DNA from: Strongylocentrotus droebachiensis
Taxonomy: Eukaryota; Echinodermata; Echinoidea; Camarodonta; Strongylocentrotidae
Reading direction: 5' to 3'
DNA: 64,000 nucleotides
NCBI GenBank assembly: GCA_035222895.1
Contig: JAVYIG010004948.1
Coordinates: forward strand, 1 to 64,000
Shown piece after piece: positions 23,842-34,327 of this stretch. Under the pieces are notes generated by a model. That model had not been told where the DNA came from and made no database searches. It worked only from the letters and a program-made list of their open reading frames with translations. The position numbers and the translations under genes were made by a program. The first letter of the stretch is position 1, and each line of letters begins with the position of its first letter.

Positions 23842-24132
23842 ATTGTAGAAAATGTATTTATATGCATATTTCATGTGTGTGTGAGGGGTGTAGAAGGTGA
23901 ATACACTCTGACAGTGTTTAATGTCTTTAAAATATTCACGGTTAGTGCTGTATTCAAATGAATGATTGTGTCTCATTGAACGCATATTGTAGAAAATGTA
24001 TTTATTTGCATATTTCATGTGTGTGTGAGGGGTGTAGAAAGTGAATACACCCTGGCAGTGTTAAATGTCTTTAAAATATTCTTGGTTATTGCTGTATTCA
24101 AACGAATGTTTGTGTCTCATCGAACGCATATT
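23842..24132. repeat. Two-copy tandem duplication, period 144 bp
   Basis: The block starting TTGTAGAAAATGTATTTAT, with CATGTGTGTGTGAGGGGTG and CGCATAT near its end, occurs at 23842 and again at 23986. The copies differ at roughly a dozen positions. No coding role is evident. Confidence 0.85.
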
Positions 24133-24824
24133 TATATTTTGGACTTGTTGCAATAATAGACAAGAGCTTTTAGTGCTCATACTTCCTACATGTATTGCTA
24201 TATTGTAGGACAGGTCGACATTTGACACAACTATAAAATTCTGTAGTAATAGAGCTTTAAGGGCTTGTGATGTAACATCATATGAAATAAGTTTTAGAAG
24301 GTATAGAAATAGAAAAGCGATGATGCAGGCTTGGTGTAAATCTGTAACACTTTTACCAAATTCCTTTCCTAAATAGACTTTTTTTTCCAAGTTCGTTATT
24401 CTTATTTTTATTGCTGAGATTTGACTATCCTTTCATCCTGTGTTGAACAGCATAAAGAATACAAGAAAAATGAGAGAGGGTGAAGGGGGGATTGGAAGAG
24501 GTTCATTTCAAGCCTTATTTCGCTGAGTTAATATATTTAGAAGAAGCAAATCAGATTTCTGCTGTTCTTAATTTTTAATCAATGTTTTCATGAATAAGGT
24601 GACTGATCTTCCATGAATTATTAATATGCTCAATATTCTAATGAATTATTATTGTTGTCGAGTTTCTCTGATTTTGGAATGACGCACACTGTTGTGAAAT
24701 AAAATGTGAGAATCATGTAATAAAACAGAATTAGTTTCCTTATTAAGTGTGTGATCTTGCAGGACAGACAGAGAACAATGGCAGAATGAGAGCATGACTG
24801 TAAACATGAATTACACGACAGAGG

Positions 24825-24921
24825 AGACAAGAGAGAGGGAGGGGGTGGGGAAGAGATAGAAAGAGAGAGGAAAAGAAAGGGGGAGAAAGAGAGAGGAAAA
24901 GAAAGGGGGAGAGAGAGAGAA
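24825..24921 (+). repeat. Polypurine (GA/GGGA) tract
   Basis: About 95 nearly pure purines, with the unit GAGAGGAAAAGAAAGGGGGA repeated twice in tandem at its right end. Such a tract can form triplex DNA, but no function can be claimed from sequence. Confidence 0.8.
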
Positions 24922-25012
24922 TAGCACATTCAAATTTACAGAAAATTAATGTTATCGATGGGATCTCTTTACGATTCTCTTCTACAGTTATGGTCGTAAA
25001 AATAACCAGCAT

Positions 25013-25151
25013 GGGCCCGTTGCATAAAACCTACCACTGTTGGTAACTTTGCCATCAATAGTAACTACAATGGCAACAACACTCAATAGCCAATCAAATC
25101 AAGATTTCCATGGAAATTACCATCAATGTTGAGTTTTATGCAGCAGGGCCC
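25013..25151. mobile_element. Foldback MITE, family A, copy 2
   Basis: It starts GGGCCCGTTGCATAAAAC and ends AGTTTTATGCAGCAGGGCCC, with inverted GGTAACTTTGCCATCA-type inner arms. Organisation matches the copy at 896-1051, slightly shortened. Confidence 0.8.
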
Positions 25152-26140
25152 TGAAGCTTGTGTGTATGTTAATTCCCTGTGCGACTCTCGAGACAAATAA
25201 CACCCTTCCCCTATGTGAACAGCTCATATCCCTATGACCATTTATGCTGGTTCATGTACATATAAATCTAGGCGGATTCCTTCAACGTTTTTGAAAAATG
25301 ATGCCTACTAAACTGATCCTGTCCAGGGTAAGATTATTAAGAAACAAAAAGTGATTGTGTAATCCCCATTATATAAACTTGTATTTAACTACAGACAAAG
25401 AAAATTAGAAAAGGGGTCAAATACTTCAAGTCACTAAACAGAAAATAATATTGAGTACACTGTATGATTTGAAGAACTTCATATTTATTATATCATTCAT
25501 AGACCAACATATTTGTCACATATATTCAGAGTAGTTGTTTTTGTTTAAACTTTAAAAAACTGATGATTATGCCAGTTTTTTCTCAACAAACAGAAAAATC
25601 TATTACATGTATCCACAAATAGTCCCTCCTGTTTTTTAATCTCTTTAATTTTTGAAGTATTTTTAGAAATGTTTGGACACAGGAAACATTTCCTTTGTTT
25701 TTATTTTGATGTGGCTTTTCACGCTCTCTATGGAGTGGCAATCACACTTTTTGAAGTCCAACACAAAACCAGTGCCTATAAATGAGCGTATGGAGGTTAC
25801 AACTGCCTTTCCAGAGTTCAAGACAAAAATATTGCATCTTTTATGCCACATTTTCTACAGTCACTCCATACAAAACTTGGCAGGGATATGGGGCTCTGTC
25901 TCAAGACAAATCTGAATCTATCTATTTACAACCCATCAAGTGAAATTTATATGATCTTTCATCCTGTAAAACCGTCCAAAGGGCACTACCCTACAGGCTT
26001 CCAGGGGGGTTCTTATGGTGAACATCTACAACAAAACAAAATTGCCTGTTTTTCAGTGATGTTACCTACATGTGACACTCCTAGAGGTATACTGATACAC
26101 ATTCATAAGCGAAATGACAAAACCATTTGATAAAAATCTA

Positions 26141-26146
26141 TTTATT
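26141..26146 (-). terminator. Polyadenylation signal of NDUFV2
   Basis: On the minus strand AATAAA begins 21 bases after the NDUFV2 stop codon, implying a very short 3' UTR. Confidence 0.6.
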
Positions 26147-26167
26147 TCTAGTAAGCAGTGATTCTTT

Positions 26168-29100
26168 TCACAAGTCGTCCCGTACACCGAATCCAGGCCC
26201 TGTTGGTGGGTCAATGAGACTCGTTAGACCGCCCTCTGGCTCCGATGCAAACCTTGAATTCCTGTGAGAAATAAGCATGGACAAAAAAGGGATTGTCTTA
26301 TAATTGAGTTACAAGCACTTCTGACTTCAAATATCATCATGGATGATCATGGCAGTTGGTTTATAATAAAGTAAAAGCATCTCTCAGGGATCACTCTCAA
26401 AGACATAACTATACAGTCTGAAATTACTGATGATCTGTATCTGAGCAATTGACTGATCACCCCTGTATAGTTCCTCCAATTAAATTTCAATTTTCATCAC
26501 CCCCCCCCCCCCCCTTCCATCTGCCAACTTACCACTAATTACCAAATATATATCTTTTTAGATTGTAGATACACAATTCAGACTTCTTTCCGTGTAATGT
26601 TTGCATGGTATTTGTCCAGAAGGTATTTTCCCATGTAGGCTGTAGTCCAGGGATGGTTACCTATTGAGTATCCTTACTTACTACTCTCTACTATAACATG
26701 TCTCTCCAACTTTAATGATTTTTGTTTTTTGTTTAATTTAATTTAGTGTAGTTTAGTACAAGTACAATGTATTTTAATTAAGCCTTACTATTGTGTTATA
26801 TCATTACTTATTATATTATCATTGTGTATATATTGGACTCCATGAAAGAACAGAGCCATTAGGTTAATGGACTATCCAACCGTTTTATCATTCTAATATT
26901 GTTATATAAGTCTTTGATTTTGTTATATTGTGTTTAGAAGTACTTAAAATGTGCCAACTCCACATGACTTATGTGCTCATGGCGAACAAGTAAAGAGAGA
27001 ACAGATCACTACACTCGTCCTGGTCACGCTTACCTTGGTCCAGGCTTGGGAGTCCTGCCAGCCTTCAGGTCATCGATGATCTCCTCCATGTCCTTGACCG
27101 CCAGGTCCTCATAGTAGTTGTCGTTGATCTGCACCATGGGTGCGTTCACGCAAGCTCCTAGGCATTCTACCTCGGCCAGTGTGAACATGTTGTCCTTGGT
27201 TGTCTCTCCAACTTTGATACCTATGAAGAAAAGAACATAGCAGGTTTTCAATTATGTTTGAAATATTGCCTCATTGTACCTACTGTCTTTTAGTGAACAA
27301 TCACAGTTCTGTTGTATGGAAAGTTCTCTCACAACGAGGAAATGATCTTTTAAAGGCCGTCTTGCTTGTTTGGCTAGGAGGGATTAGACCACCCAGGAAG
27401 GTCACTGACAGGTGGCTATCTCATCAACTCAGCTCTCAATTAACATAAGAAAAAGGAGGATCATGGGGGACCAATGGTAACCGATTAGGCATTGTTTTCT
27501 ATATAGAGGGAGCAAGTAGCTATAAGTAGTACAGTGGGCCTTTAAAAAGGGAATAAACCTTGCAACTAGTAAACATGTGCTACAAACTAATATTGAATGC
27601 TTACTTTCTTTAACTACGCATACATAAATTCACATGGAATCATACCCCTTTATTACAAGTAAACACTATGACATTTTATCTCGTTTACAATCAAACCTGC
27701 TGGGACTAATATGTTTAAAAGTAAAGAAAATCAAAGGAAGTTACAATCTAGATCACCAGTTTTAATATTTGCCTAACCAGATGAAAACAAAGTTCACATC
27801 AAAGGAAATAAAAATGAAGATGCATTCTTTTCTAAACAAACGTTTCTAAGTGTATGATACATGCTCCTGGGATCATTTCTCCACGGTCATTTCCTGAACT
27901 ATTTATAATTCCTAAATTCAACATGGACCTTACACCCTAAATCTCACCTACAAGCCAATTGCAACCCTAAACCTAAACTTTTGATGAAATAAAGCCTTCA
28001 AAAAGTGTTGCAGGATCTAATGTAATGTAAGATCACTCAAACAAACAAATCTGCTGGTAACTGCTCACTAATATCTAGCATTAAAATTGCTCTACCCACC
28101 TAATTTCCTTGTGAGGACTTCAAGAATAGAGTCTGAATCTCTCAGCATACAGGGTGTTGTTGTGCAGATCTGAATGTGGTATTTGCCCACTGGATTCCTG
28201 AAAAAAAATCAAGAGGAAAATCAGAGTTCATAGAATTCAAGTTAATACAATGCAGTATTATACTGCTTAATCAATCTTTCCATCAATCAGTTATAAATGT
28301 CTGATCACCTAACAATGATTTTACATTTTCATCTGCATTTAAAATTAGAAAATAAATTCAGAATGAGGGTGTTGTGCAGATAGTATATAATAATTGCCAG
28401 ATAGTTTGACTACAAAAGAAGTGTGATATTTCATCGCGTATTCAATATCCAGAATGACGTAGGATTAAATATCAAGGCTCTCAAAATTCTCCTATTCAAT
28501 GATTATCGTTAACTTTTGCTTCTTGTAATTTGTTTGAACTCTGAATCTGAAAGTGCTTCGCAACCATTCTACATATGTAATATATAAATGACTTATTATC
28601 ATTACTATTATTATTGAGTTGAGTTTGAGTTGAGTTTATTGGTTTCACATGCAGATACAATACAGATAACAAAATATACATAAAAGACATATTGTTTCAT
28701 AATTTAAAAAAAATGATTATAATCAGACTACAAATTTACATATCATCAAATTTATTTGACAGCCATTATCATTTAAAAGGAAACCCAGACAAGAAAAGCA
28801 CAAACTATGAAATGTGCAGGAACCTATAGAAAAGCATAGCTTGTAAAGAATAGGTTCCTGGGAGATTTGAAAATATGACAGGGACAGAAAATGTTTACTT
28901 TGGAGAGACATCATAATCAAATGTAAGAGGACAGTAATTTGACAAATAATTTTTACGAGTTCAAGAAAAAAAATTACAGAAAAAAGAAGAAATGCACTAA
29001 AAGAAAGATGAGTAACAAGCCAATAAATAGCAGAGTATTCACCTATATTCACCTTCCACGTTTATTATTAAAACTGAACCAAAAATAACATGGTCTGAAT

Positions 29101-32100
29101 TGCCATTACTTAGTTGGTTATCGGTTGGTTTAGGGTATCTAGATTGTTTGAAGACTACTTCAAATACCTGTTAAACATGGTGTAGAAGGTGGCGACCTCG
29201 TAGACTCTCATCTTAGGCATCGAGAGGATATCTGCTACCTTGTTCATGGCCGAGATGGGCGTCCATCCATGCTGCCTCTGGGCAAGGTCAAGGATCGGCA
29301 GGCATGCTGCTGCTTGGTGACCCTCAGGATAGTTGGCTATGATGTCATTTACTCTCTGGGAAGGTGAAGATGAGTTCATGTCAAACCAAAGATAATAGCT
29401 AGTATTTTTTAAGGGATCCAGTAACTTTGTCTTAGATCCTTTAAAAAAATCCTTGATTTAGTTCATGCTGCAATGATAATTATAAACCTTTAGGTCAGTC
29501 AGAAACCCCATAACTTTTACAAGCCAATCACCTATCTGATTATCAAGATATTTATGATTGAAAATCGATCTCAAATTTTGCAATTGCCAAACGGTTTTCA
29601 TAACACTACAGTCTACTTGGGAAAATGGGTATGGTAAAACCGGTCACTCAAAGGTCTTTACTTTTTTGAGGCACTTCTTGATCATTTTGAAGTGCAATTT
29701 TTTTAGGGGTTCAATATAACACCATGTCACGGACACTGATAACACGTAGGGCCGTGCATCTCAGATTTTAACATTGTTAAACGATCCGTTTAACAAAAAT
29801 TATCTTATTCTGTAATCTGTATATTACTACAGTGTAGTTCCATGTCATCACACTACAGTCAAACCTGCTTTAGTGACCACCTGTATACAAAGACCAATTT
29901 TTTTGTTTCCCTTGAAAATGGTTTCTCATTGAAACATGTAATAAAGGAACTTGTCTACAAAGACAACTGTTTGTGTTCCTCTTGGGTGGTTGCTATAGAC
30001 AGGTTTGACTGTACATTAAAACTATGAAATTCAAACATAACTTCTATAACAAGATTTGTTTTAAATAGTTTATATTCACTCTCAATCAACATACAAGTGA
30101 CTCTTGAGTAGACTACTAGATGCACCTGTTGGGTTCCCTGTGCCCCATTTTATGTCATTATTGACTTTCTTCATACTCCTTGATTCAATCTAATCTTGAT
30201 TTGTCAGAGCATCAAACTATCCAAAGTATCATCCACTTCCCACATTCATGAAAGTTTCTAGTTTGACAGGCAGCAACTATGTCTACAGTACAGTGAATTT
30301 GTCTCTGTGTCACCGACATCAGTGACTTACCTTCATATTCTCTTCTGTGAATTCAAATGGAGTATTTGGGTTGTTGGCATCACTATCTCTGTGCTGTAAG
30401 TCAGAAAGAAAATTAACAGCAGTTCAGTTACTAAGGACCTAACATTAAGAGCAATGTGAAATCTTTGAAAAAAGTGGGGGAAGGAAGTAAAAGAAAGAGG
30501 GTCACTGAAAATCACAATACTTGGTTACTAAATATTTGGGGAAAGCTATTTCTTATAAAACAATCCAATATATCTAAAGTTTAATGGTTTAGTAAAGACT
30601 CGTCATGTCATAACTCATTGGTTTTACTTCTTTCTTCAGTCCTATTAACATATTTTAAGTAAGCTACAGTTAAAAACTAAATTATTCATACCCTAACCAA
30701 ATTTTGTAATTTTTTAAGTATGTGAAAAAAACTTTGCAATTTGTTCTGATTCATGTTTCTTGAGAATATGACATATCAAAGCTTACATCTCAAAGTTTCA
30801 ACAAAGGCCCTAATTCGACTGGTCCATCTCTCAATCTTGAGTTATGAAAAACAAAAAACATGTTGAATTTAAAAGGGGTATGTATAATTTAGTTGTTAAA
30901 TGTATTGTAACATACCACAAATAGTTGTCCTGATGCAGCAGCTCTACTCGTGTGTAAGGTCCTCAGCTGCTGGGCCTAAAGTGATAAGAGAGAGCATCAT
31001 AATACCATTTATTCTGGTAAAAGATTTGCATGTACAGCACACAAGTACCGGTATATGTGATCAAGTTCGCAAAATTCAGTGATCTCTGTTCATTTGCCTT
31101 CTTTTACTACACTAATCAATTTTATCAAAATTGGCAATGCAATTTTTTTTTTTGTACACTGCGCGTCTTTGCATTTCAGTTGGAACCAACATCGCAAACT
31201 GTTAAAACGTTTGTAAGAAGTGAGTGTTTTTGTAATTTAAAGCGCACTTTTACAACTTATCATCAGGAAGACAGGAACATGTGAAAGGTTAGCAACTTGC
31301 TATCACTTTGGTATGATTTTTTTTTTTTTCTTAACTGCTTGACCGATGTCAAAGTCCTATTTATGAGAAGAAAGAAGAGTCCACAAGCGAGGTAGCCAGT
31401 GTGCAAACTTTGTCAGGTGATGGAACTTCGGGGGAACGGGTGATTACGAACACATTAGGGGCGCTGGTCAGAGAATGAGGAATCGTCCGCATAAACCAGG
31501 AGGCAGGATATCCTCGTCAAAAGCGGACAAATCGCGTCCTAAAAAATAGGGTGCCCAATCCGCGTGCTGGCAATGCAAAAAATGGATTCCACTTGATAAA
31601 ATACCCCCCAATCACCGTCTTCTTTCATGGGTTGTCCATCTTCCCAAGGATTTATCGTTCATAAAATGAAAATCTAGTACAAAGTGAGTGTAAAATTGCA
31701 TCAAGGAGCATCATCGCGGAATCCGTTTTTCGCATCACCAATGGAAATGCGAACGATCCTTATTTTTCAGGACGCGTCTGTCCGTGTTTACGAAGACGAT
31801 CCTTATTTCCGACTGTTTACCTACCTCTTCACGCAGGGGTATAGGTGACAATGAAGGTTAGTTGATAATTGATGTCAATATCATATTACGGCCTAGCCCT
31901 TAAGTTTACTTGATGCCGCATTTCACTTACAAGACACATATCACAATCATTCATGAGTCGTGATGCCTATCGCAATTCACACATTTCAATTTTCACTTTC
32001 AGGCACTGAAACTTCAGATTTAACATTAAAATTCAACTCATGCAAGACTCTACACTAAAAAAATAAAGTGGATTCTGTTGTGTTTGCACAGTGTATAGGT

Positions 32101-32319
32101 GTATCAAATAATTTGGTAGATAAGGCAGTAAAAAATCGCTGTCACTCACATTCCACAGTCAAACTCAGACCCTGAAATAAAAACAATTCACAAATTCAAA
32201 CATGTGGGACTGTTGTAATAAATTATATAATTGCACACATTTCCTTAAAAATCACAGGTATTGTATGAACTTATACTAACCGTTGACCGAACCAACATTT
32301 GAAAAGGTAATCTCATCAT
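26168..32319 (-). CDS. NDUFV2: NADH dehydrogenase flavoprotein 2, mitochondrial (complex I 24-kDa)
   Basis: Minus-strand coding exons: 32281-32319, 30916-30975, 30331-30393, 29168-29355, 28100-28197, 27034-27220, 26168-26261. Phases join without a break to give 242 residues, against about 249 in vertebrates. Residues 1-33 form a basic, hydroxyl-rich mitochondrial presequence ([13 protein letters not shown], then LRTLHTSR). The mature part begins [15 protein letters not shown]. The four 2Fe-2S cluster ligands are C128 and C133 (CTTTPC) plus C169 and C173 (ECLGAC). Hallmarks [37 protein letters not shown] and GPGFGV are present. The protein sits in the NADH-oxidising N module of complex I, in the matrix arm. 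The 39-nt first coding exon was chosen because it is in phase, has an in-frame TAA just upstream and supplies the missing presequence. A second in-frame ATG follows at once. Confidence 0.96.
28618..28690. repeat. TTGAG-repeat retroelement-like tail
   Basis: TTGAGTTGAGTTTGAGTTGA leads into TTTATTGGTTTCACATGCAG. Tails of this kind (short 5-bp repeats beside TTTATT) recur near 16840, 34757 and 50705 and look like LINE 3' ends read in antisense. Intronic in NDUFV2. Only the tail is recognisable. Confidence 0.4.
29409..29793 (+). mobile_element. 385-bp MITE with TTAA-type ends, family D, copy 1
   Basis: It starts TTAAGGGATCC and ends GATCCGTTTAA. The copy at 41044-41428 has the same length and orientation and keeps clean inverted ends (TTAAAGGGATC and GATCCCTTTAA). 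Body landmarks: AATTATAAACCTTTAGGTCA, GGTTTTCATAACACTACAG and GACACTGATAACACGTAGG. TTAA at both tips recalls piggyBac-type target sites. Intronic in NDUFV2. Confidence 0.85.
29856..30011. mobile_element. MITE with Tc1/mariner-like TA flanks, family E, copy 1
   Basis: The ends CAGTCAAACCTG and CAGGTTTGACTG are exact inverses, each flanked by TA. Internal GACCACCTGTATACAAAGACC faces GTGGTTGCTATAGACAGG. A related element starts at 40672. TA target duplications are typical of Tc1/mariner-type transposons. The assignment is by ends only. Confidence 0.75.
31506..31802. mobile_element. GC-rich element with ~45-bp imperfect terminal inverted repeats
   Basis: The left end carries GGATATCCTCGTC, GCGGACAAATCGCGTCCT and AAAAAATAGG. 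The right end carries the inverse order: TTATTTTTCAGGACGCG, CTGTCCG and GAAGACGATCC. The interior (about 200 bp) is CG-richer than its surroundings and non-coding. It lies in NDUFV2 intron 1, about 0.5 kb from the first coding exon, so it could also include a regulatory stretch. Confidence 0.55.
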
Positions 32320-34327
32320 CTTTAGAGATGGTTACTTGATTGCAGAGAGTGACAGATAGCTCAAAAGAAGGATTCTAAACTAAATACGGCGTTAGTCACT
32401 GCTAGCGGCCGAATATTCACATGTCCTCGTTCTCACTTTATTTTCAGTCACATTTCTTATAATTTGCTTTTAACAATAACATTTTGATTTAATTTATTAA
32501 CAAAAACTAAATTAAGTTTTTTTATAATCAAAACGTCTATTTAGCTGCAATTTACTCATAAAAACGGATAAAAATGTTAATTATTCATAACATTTTTAAT
32601 ACGGCAATGCAGCGCAGGATGATAACTACGCATGCGTAAATTAATTATATAATGGACGTACTTGTTGTGTTGCCAGAGACGCTCTCTCGCGATACTACAC
32701 ATGATAAATCGAGCTCTTGCTGAATTTATGTTTACCTGAGCTGCGGAACCTAACCCTAGGCCCTACTGGCCTAAACTGCTAAAGCATTCGCCAGTTTGGG
32801 GTTATTCAGCATGTTATCTGTTAGAGAAGCAAGGCGAGTCGAGTCTGGTGACCACTCTAACTAAGTCTAAGACTAGTAAGATTAGTAAGAGTAAGAGTAA
32901 GATCTAGGAAAATTGATCACACGGGATCGGGAGTAGTCAGGCCAGGGAGTGCAGTGCAGTGGTAAGTACAGAAATGACTGAAGTGAAATGACATGACAGC
33001 ATCAGGATGTACATTCACTTTCACTAATGAACTTAAATAAAGTTTAGTGTCTGTCAGTGTGAGTGTCATCAAATAGGTCTAGATTCTACCAAGAAATTGT
33101 CTTTGAATAAAGAATTATGAGAGGAAATTTTTCAGAGCATTTTTCTGAGAGAAAAAGAGAAACAAACAAGTTATTGAGTCTTCAAAAATAGAGGAATTAA
33201 GAATAAGATTGTGCCTAAAGTCTAGATTCTAAGTTAAAAGATTAATTCATTATTATTTATTTGCTGATGTCATGGTCTTCCAGTTAAACCCTAAACTTAA
33301 CTCTATTAAAGTCAAACCTCGGTCAAATAACATTCAAGTCTGTAGACTGTAACACCTCCAGCGTAGGGGAGCTGAGATGGCCTCTGCAGATTCGAAGAGA
33401 ACACTGACTCAGGACTTGCCCTCTTCTACAAGTCCACAACGAGATGGTAGACACCATAGACCTACTGTGGTCTCAAAAATCAGGCTTCCAGTTCCAGTTG
33501 GTGTATTCATCCGACTCATAGTTTAGTGTCTCGGAAATCAAGACATGGTAACATTGTTCAGATGAGAACAAATAGTGTTAACACTAACAGGTCAAGGTGA
33601 CTTCAATGCTAGATGTACAATTAAAGATAATCTGAAAGTTTGAGTGAAAACAGACCATTATTTATTAATCATAAAACTTGGGAAAAACTTAACTGATCGA
33701 CTCCTTAATTCTCCCAACTATATTATTACAATTTGATTACATTTTTGGTGAAAGCAATAAATTGACTCTATATACCATTCCAGACACTTTAGTGTTGAAA
33801 GATTTTTAAAAGCCTGTCCTACGTCTTATTTTCATGAAAAAACGTTTGGGAAAATTCAAAAATGGTTGGGATAATTTACAGTTAGACTTAGAGGGTGTTG
33901 CACAGTGATGCCTTCAAAGAAAACCATTAAATATCTCACATAATCTTTGTGGTTTGAGAATTTTTTCAGGATTTTTTGCATGTTAGAGGGTTTAGTACAG
34001 TAGAAGGAATGTAATAAGTAACATTTCATACACAAATTACATGTACAGTACGTACATACTTTTCATCAACCTTCAATAATGTAATACCAAGTCACTTTAA
34101 ACACTTATTTGCTAATAATTAATTTACATTCATATTTATTTTTTCACATTTTCAGACCCAACACCTCAAGGCCAAAGATGTTATAAATGCAGCTTGATAT
34201 ATAAAGAAGTGGCTGACTTGTACTATCAGATAAGTACACAACAGACCTGCCTATAAATCTGGAGGACATTTGGGTTTAGCACAGATCAATCGATTGCTGG
34301 AACATTGTGGAGAGACAAGCCCCAATC
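32320..34327. promoter_or_regulatory. Head-to-head region of NDUFV2 and the ANKRD60-like gene
   Basis: NDUFV2 is transcribed leftward from about here and the ANKRD60-like gene rightward, so one intergenic segment probably holds both promoters. A strong donor, CAGTG|GTAAGT, at 32961/32962 on the plus strand and an acceptor after TTTTCACATTTTCAG at 34155/34156 define a likely non-coding first exon, a 1.2-kb intron and the start of the first coding exon. No TATA box is convincing. The segment around 32600-32960 (CTCTCGCGATAC, CGCATGCG) contains CpG-bearing palindromes such as TCGCGA. Start sites are inferred. Confidence 0.55.

Larger units (their letters stand above)
20308..26167. other. Region between the Kelch gene and NDUFV2 (convergent 3' ends)
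   Basis: The region contains the Kelch 3' UTR and the NDUFV2 3' end and no recognisable coding exon. It also holds a MITE (21753-22092), a foldback element (22234-22373), a tandem duplication (23842-24132), a polypurine tract (24825-24921) and a family A MITE (25013-25151). Reading frames at 22890-23271 and 25663-26130 show no family similarity and are best treated as chance. Confidence 0.6.

Noticed and set aside
32745..32803. Minus-strand ATG plus donor (GCTCAG|GTAAAC) as the first coding exon of NDUFV2
   Set aside because: The frame needed to join exon 2 has an in-frame stop and no usable ATG. The 32281-32319 exon fits phase and presequence. It may be an untranslated exon.
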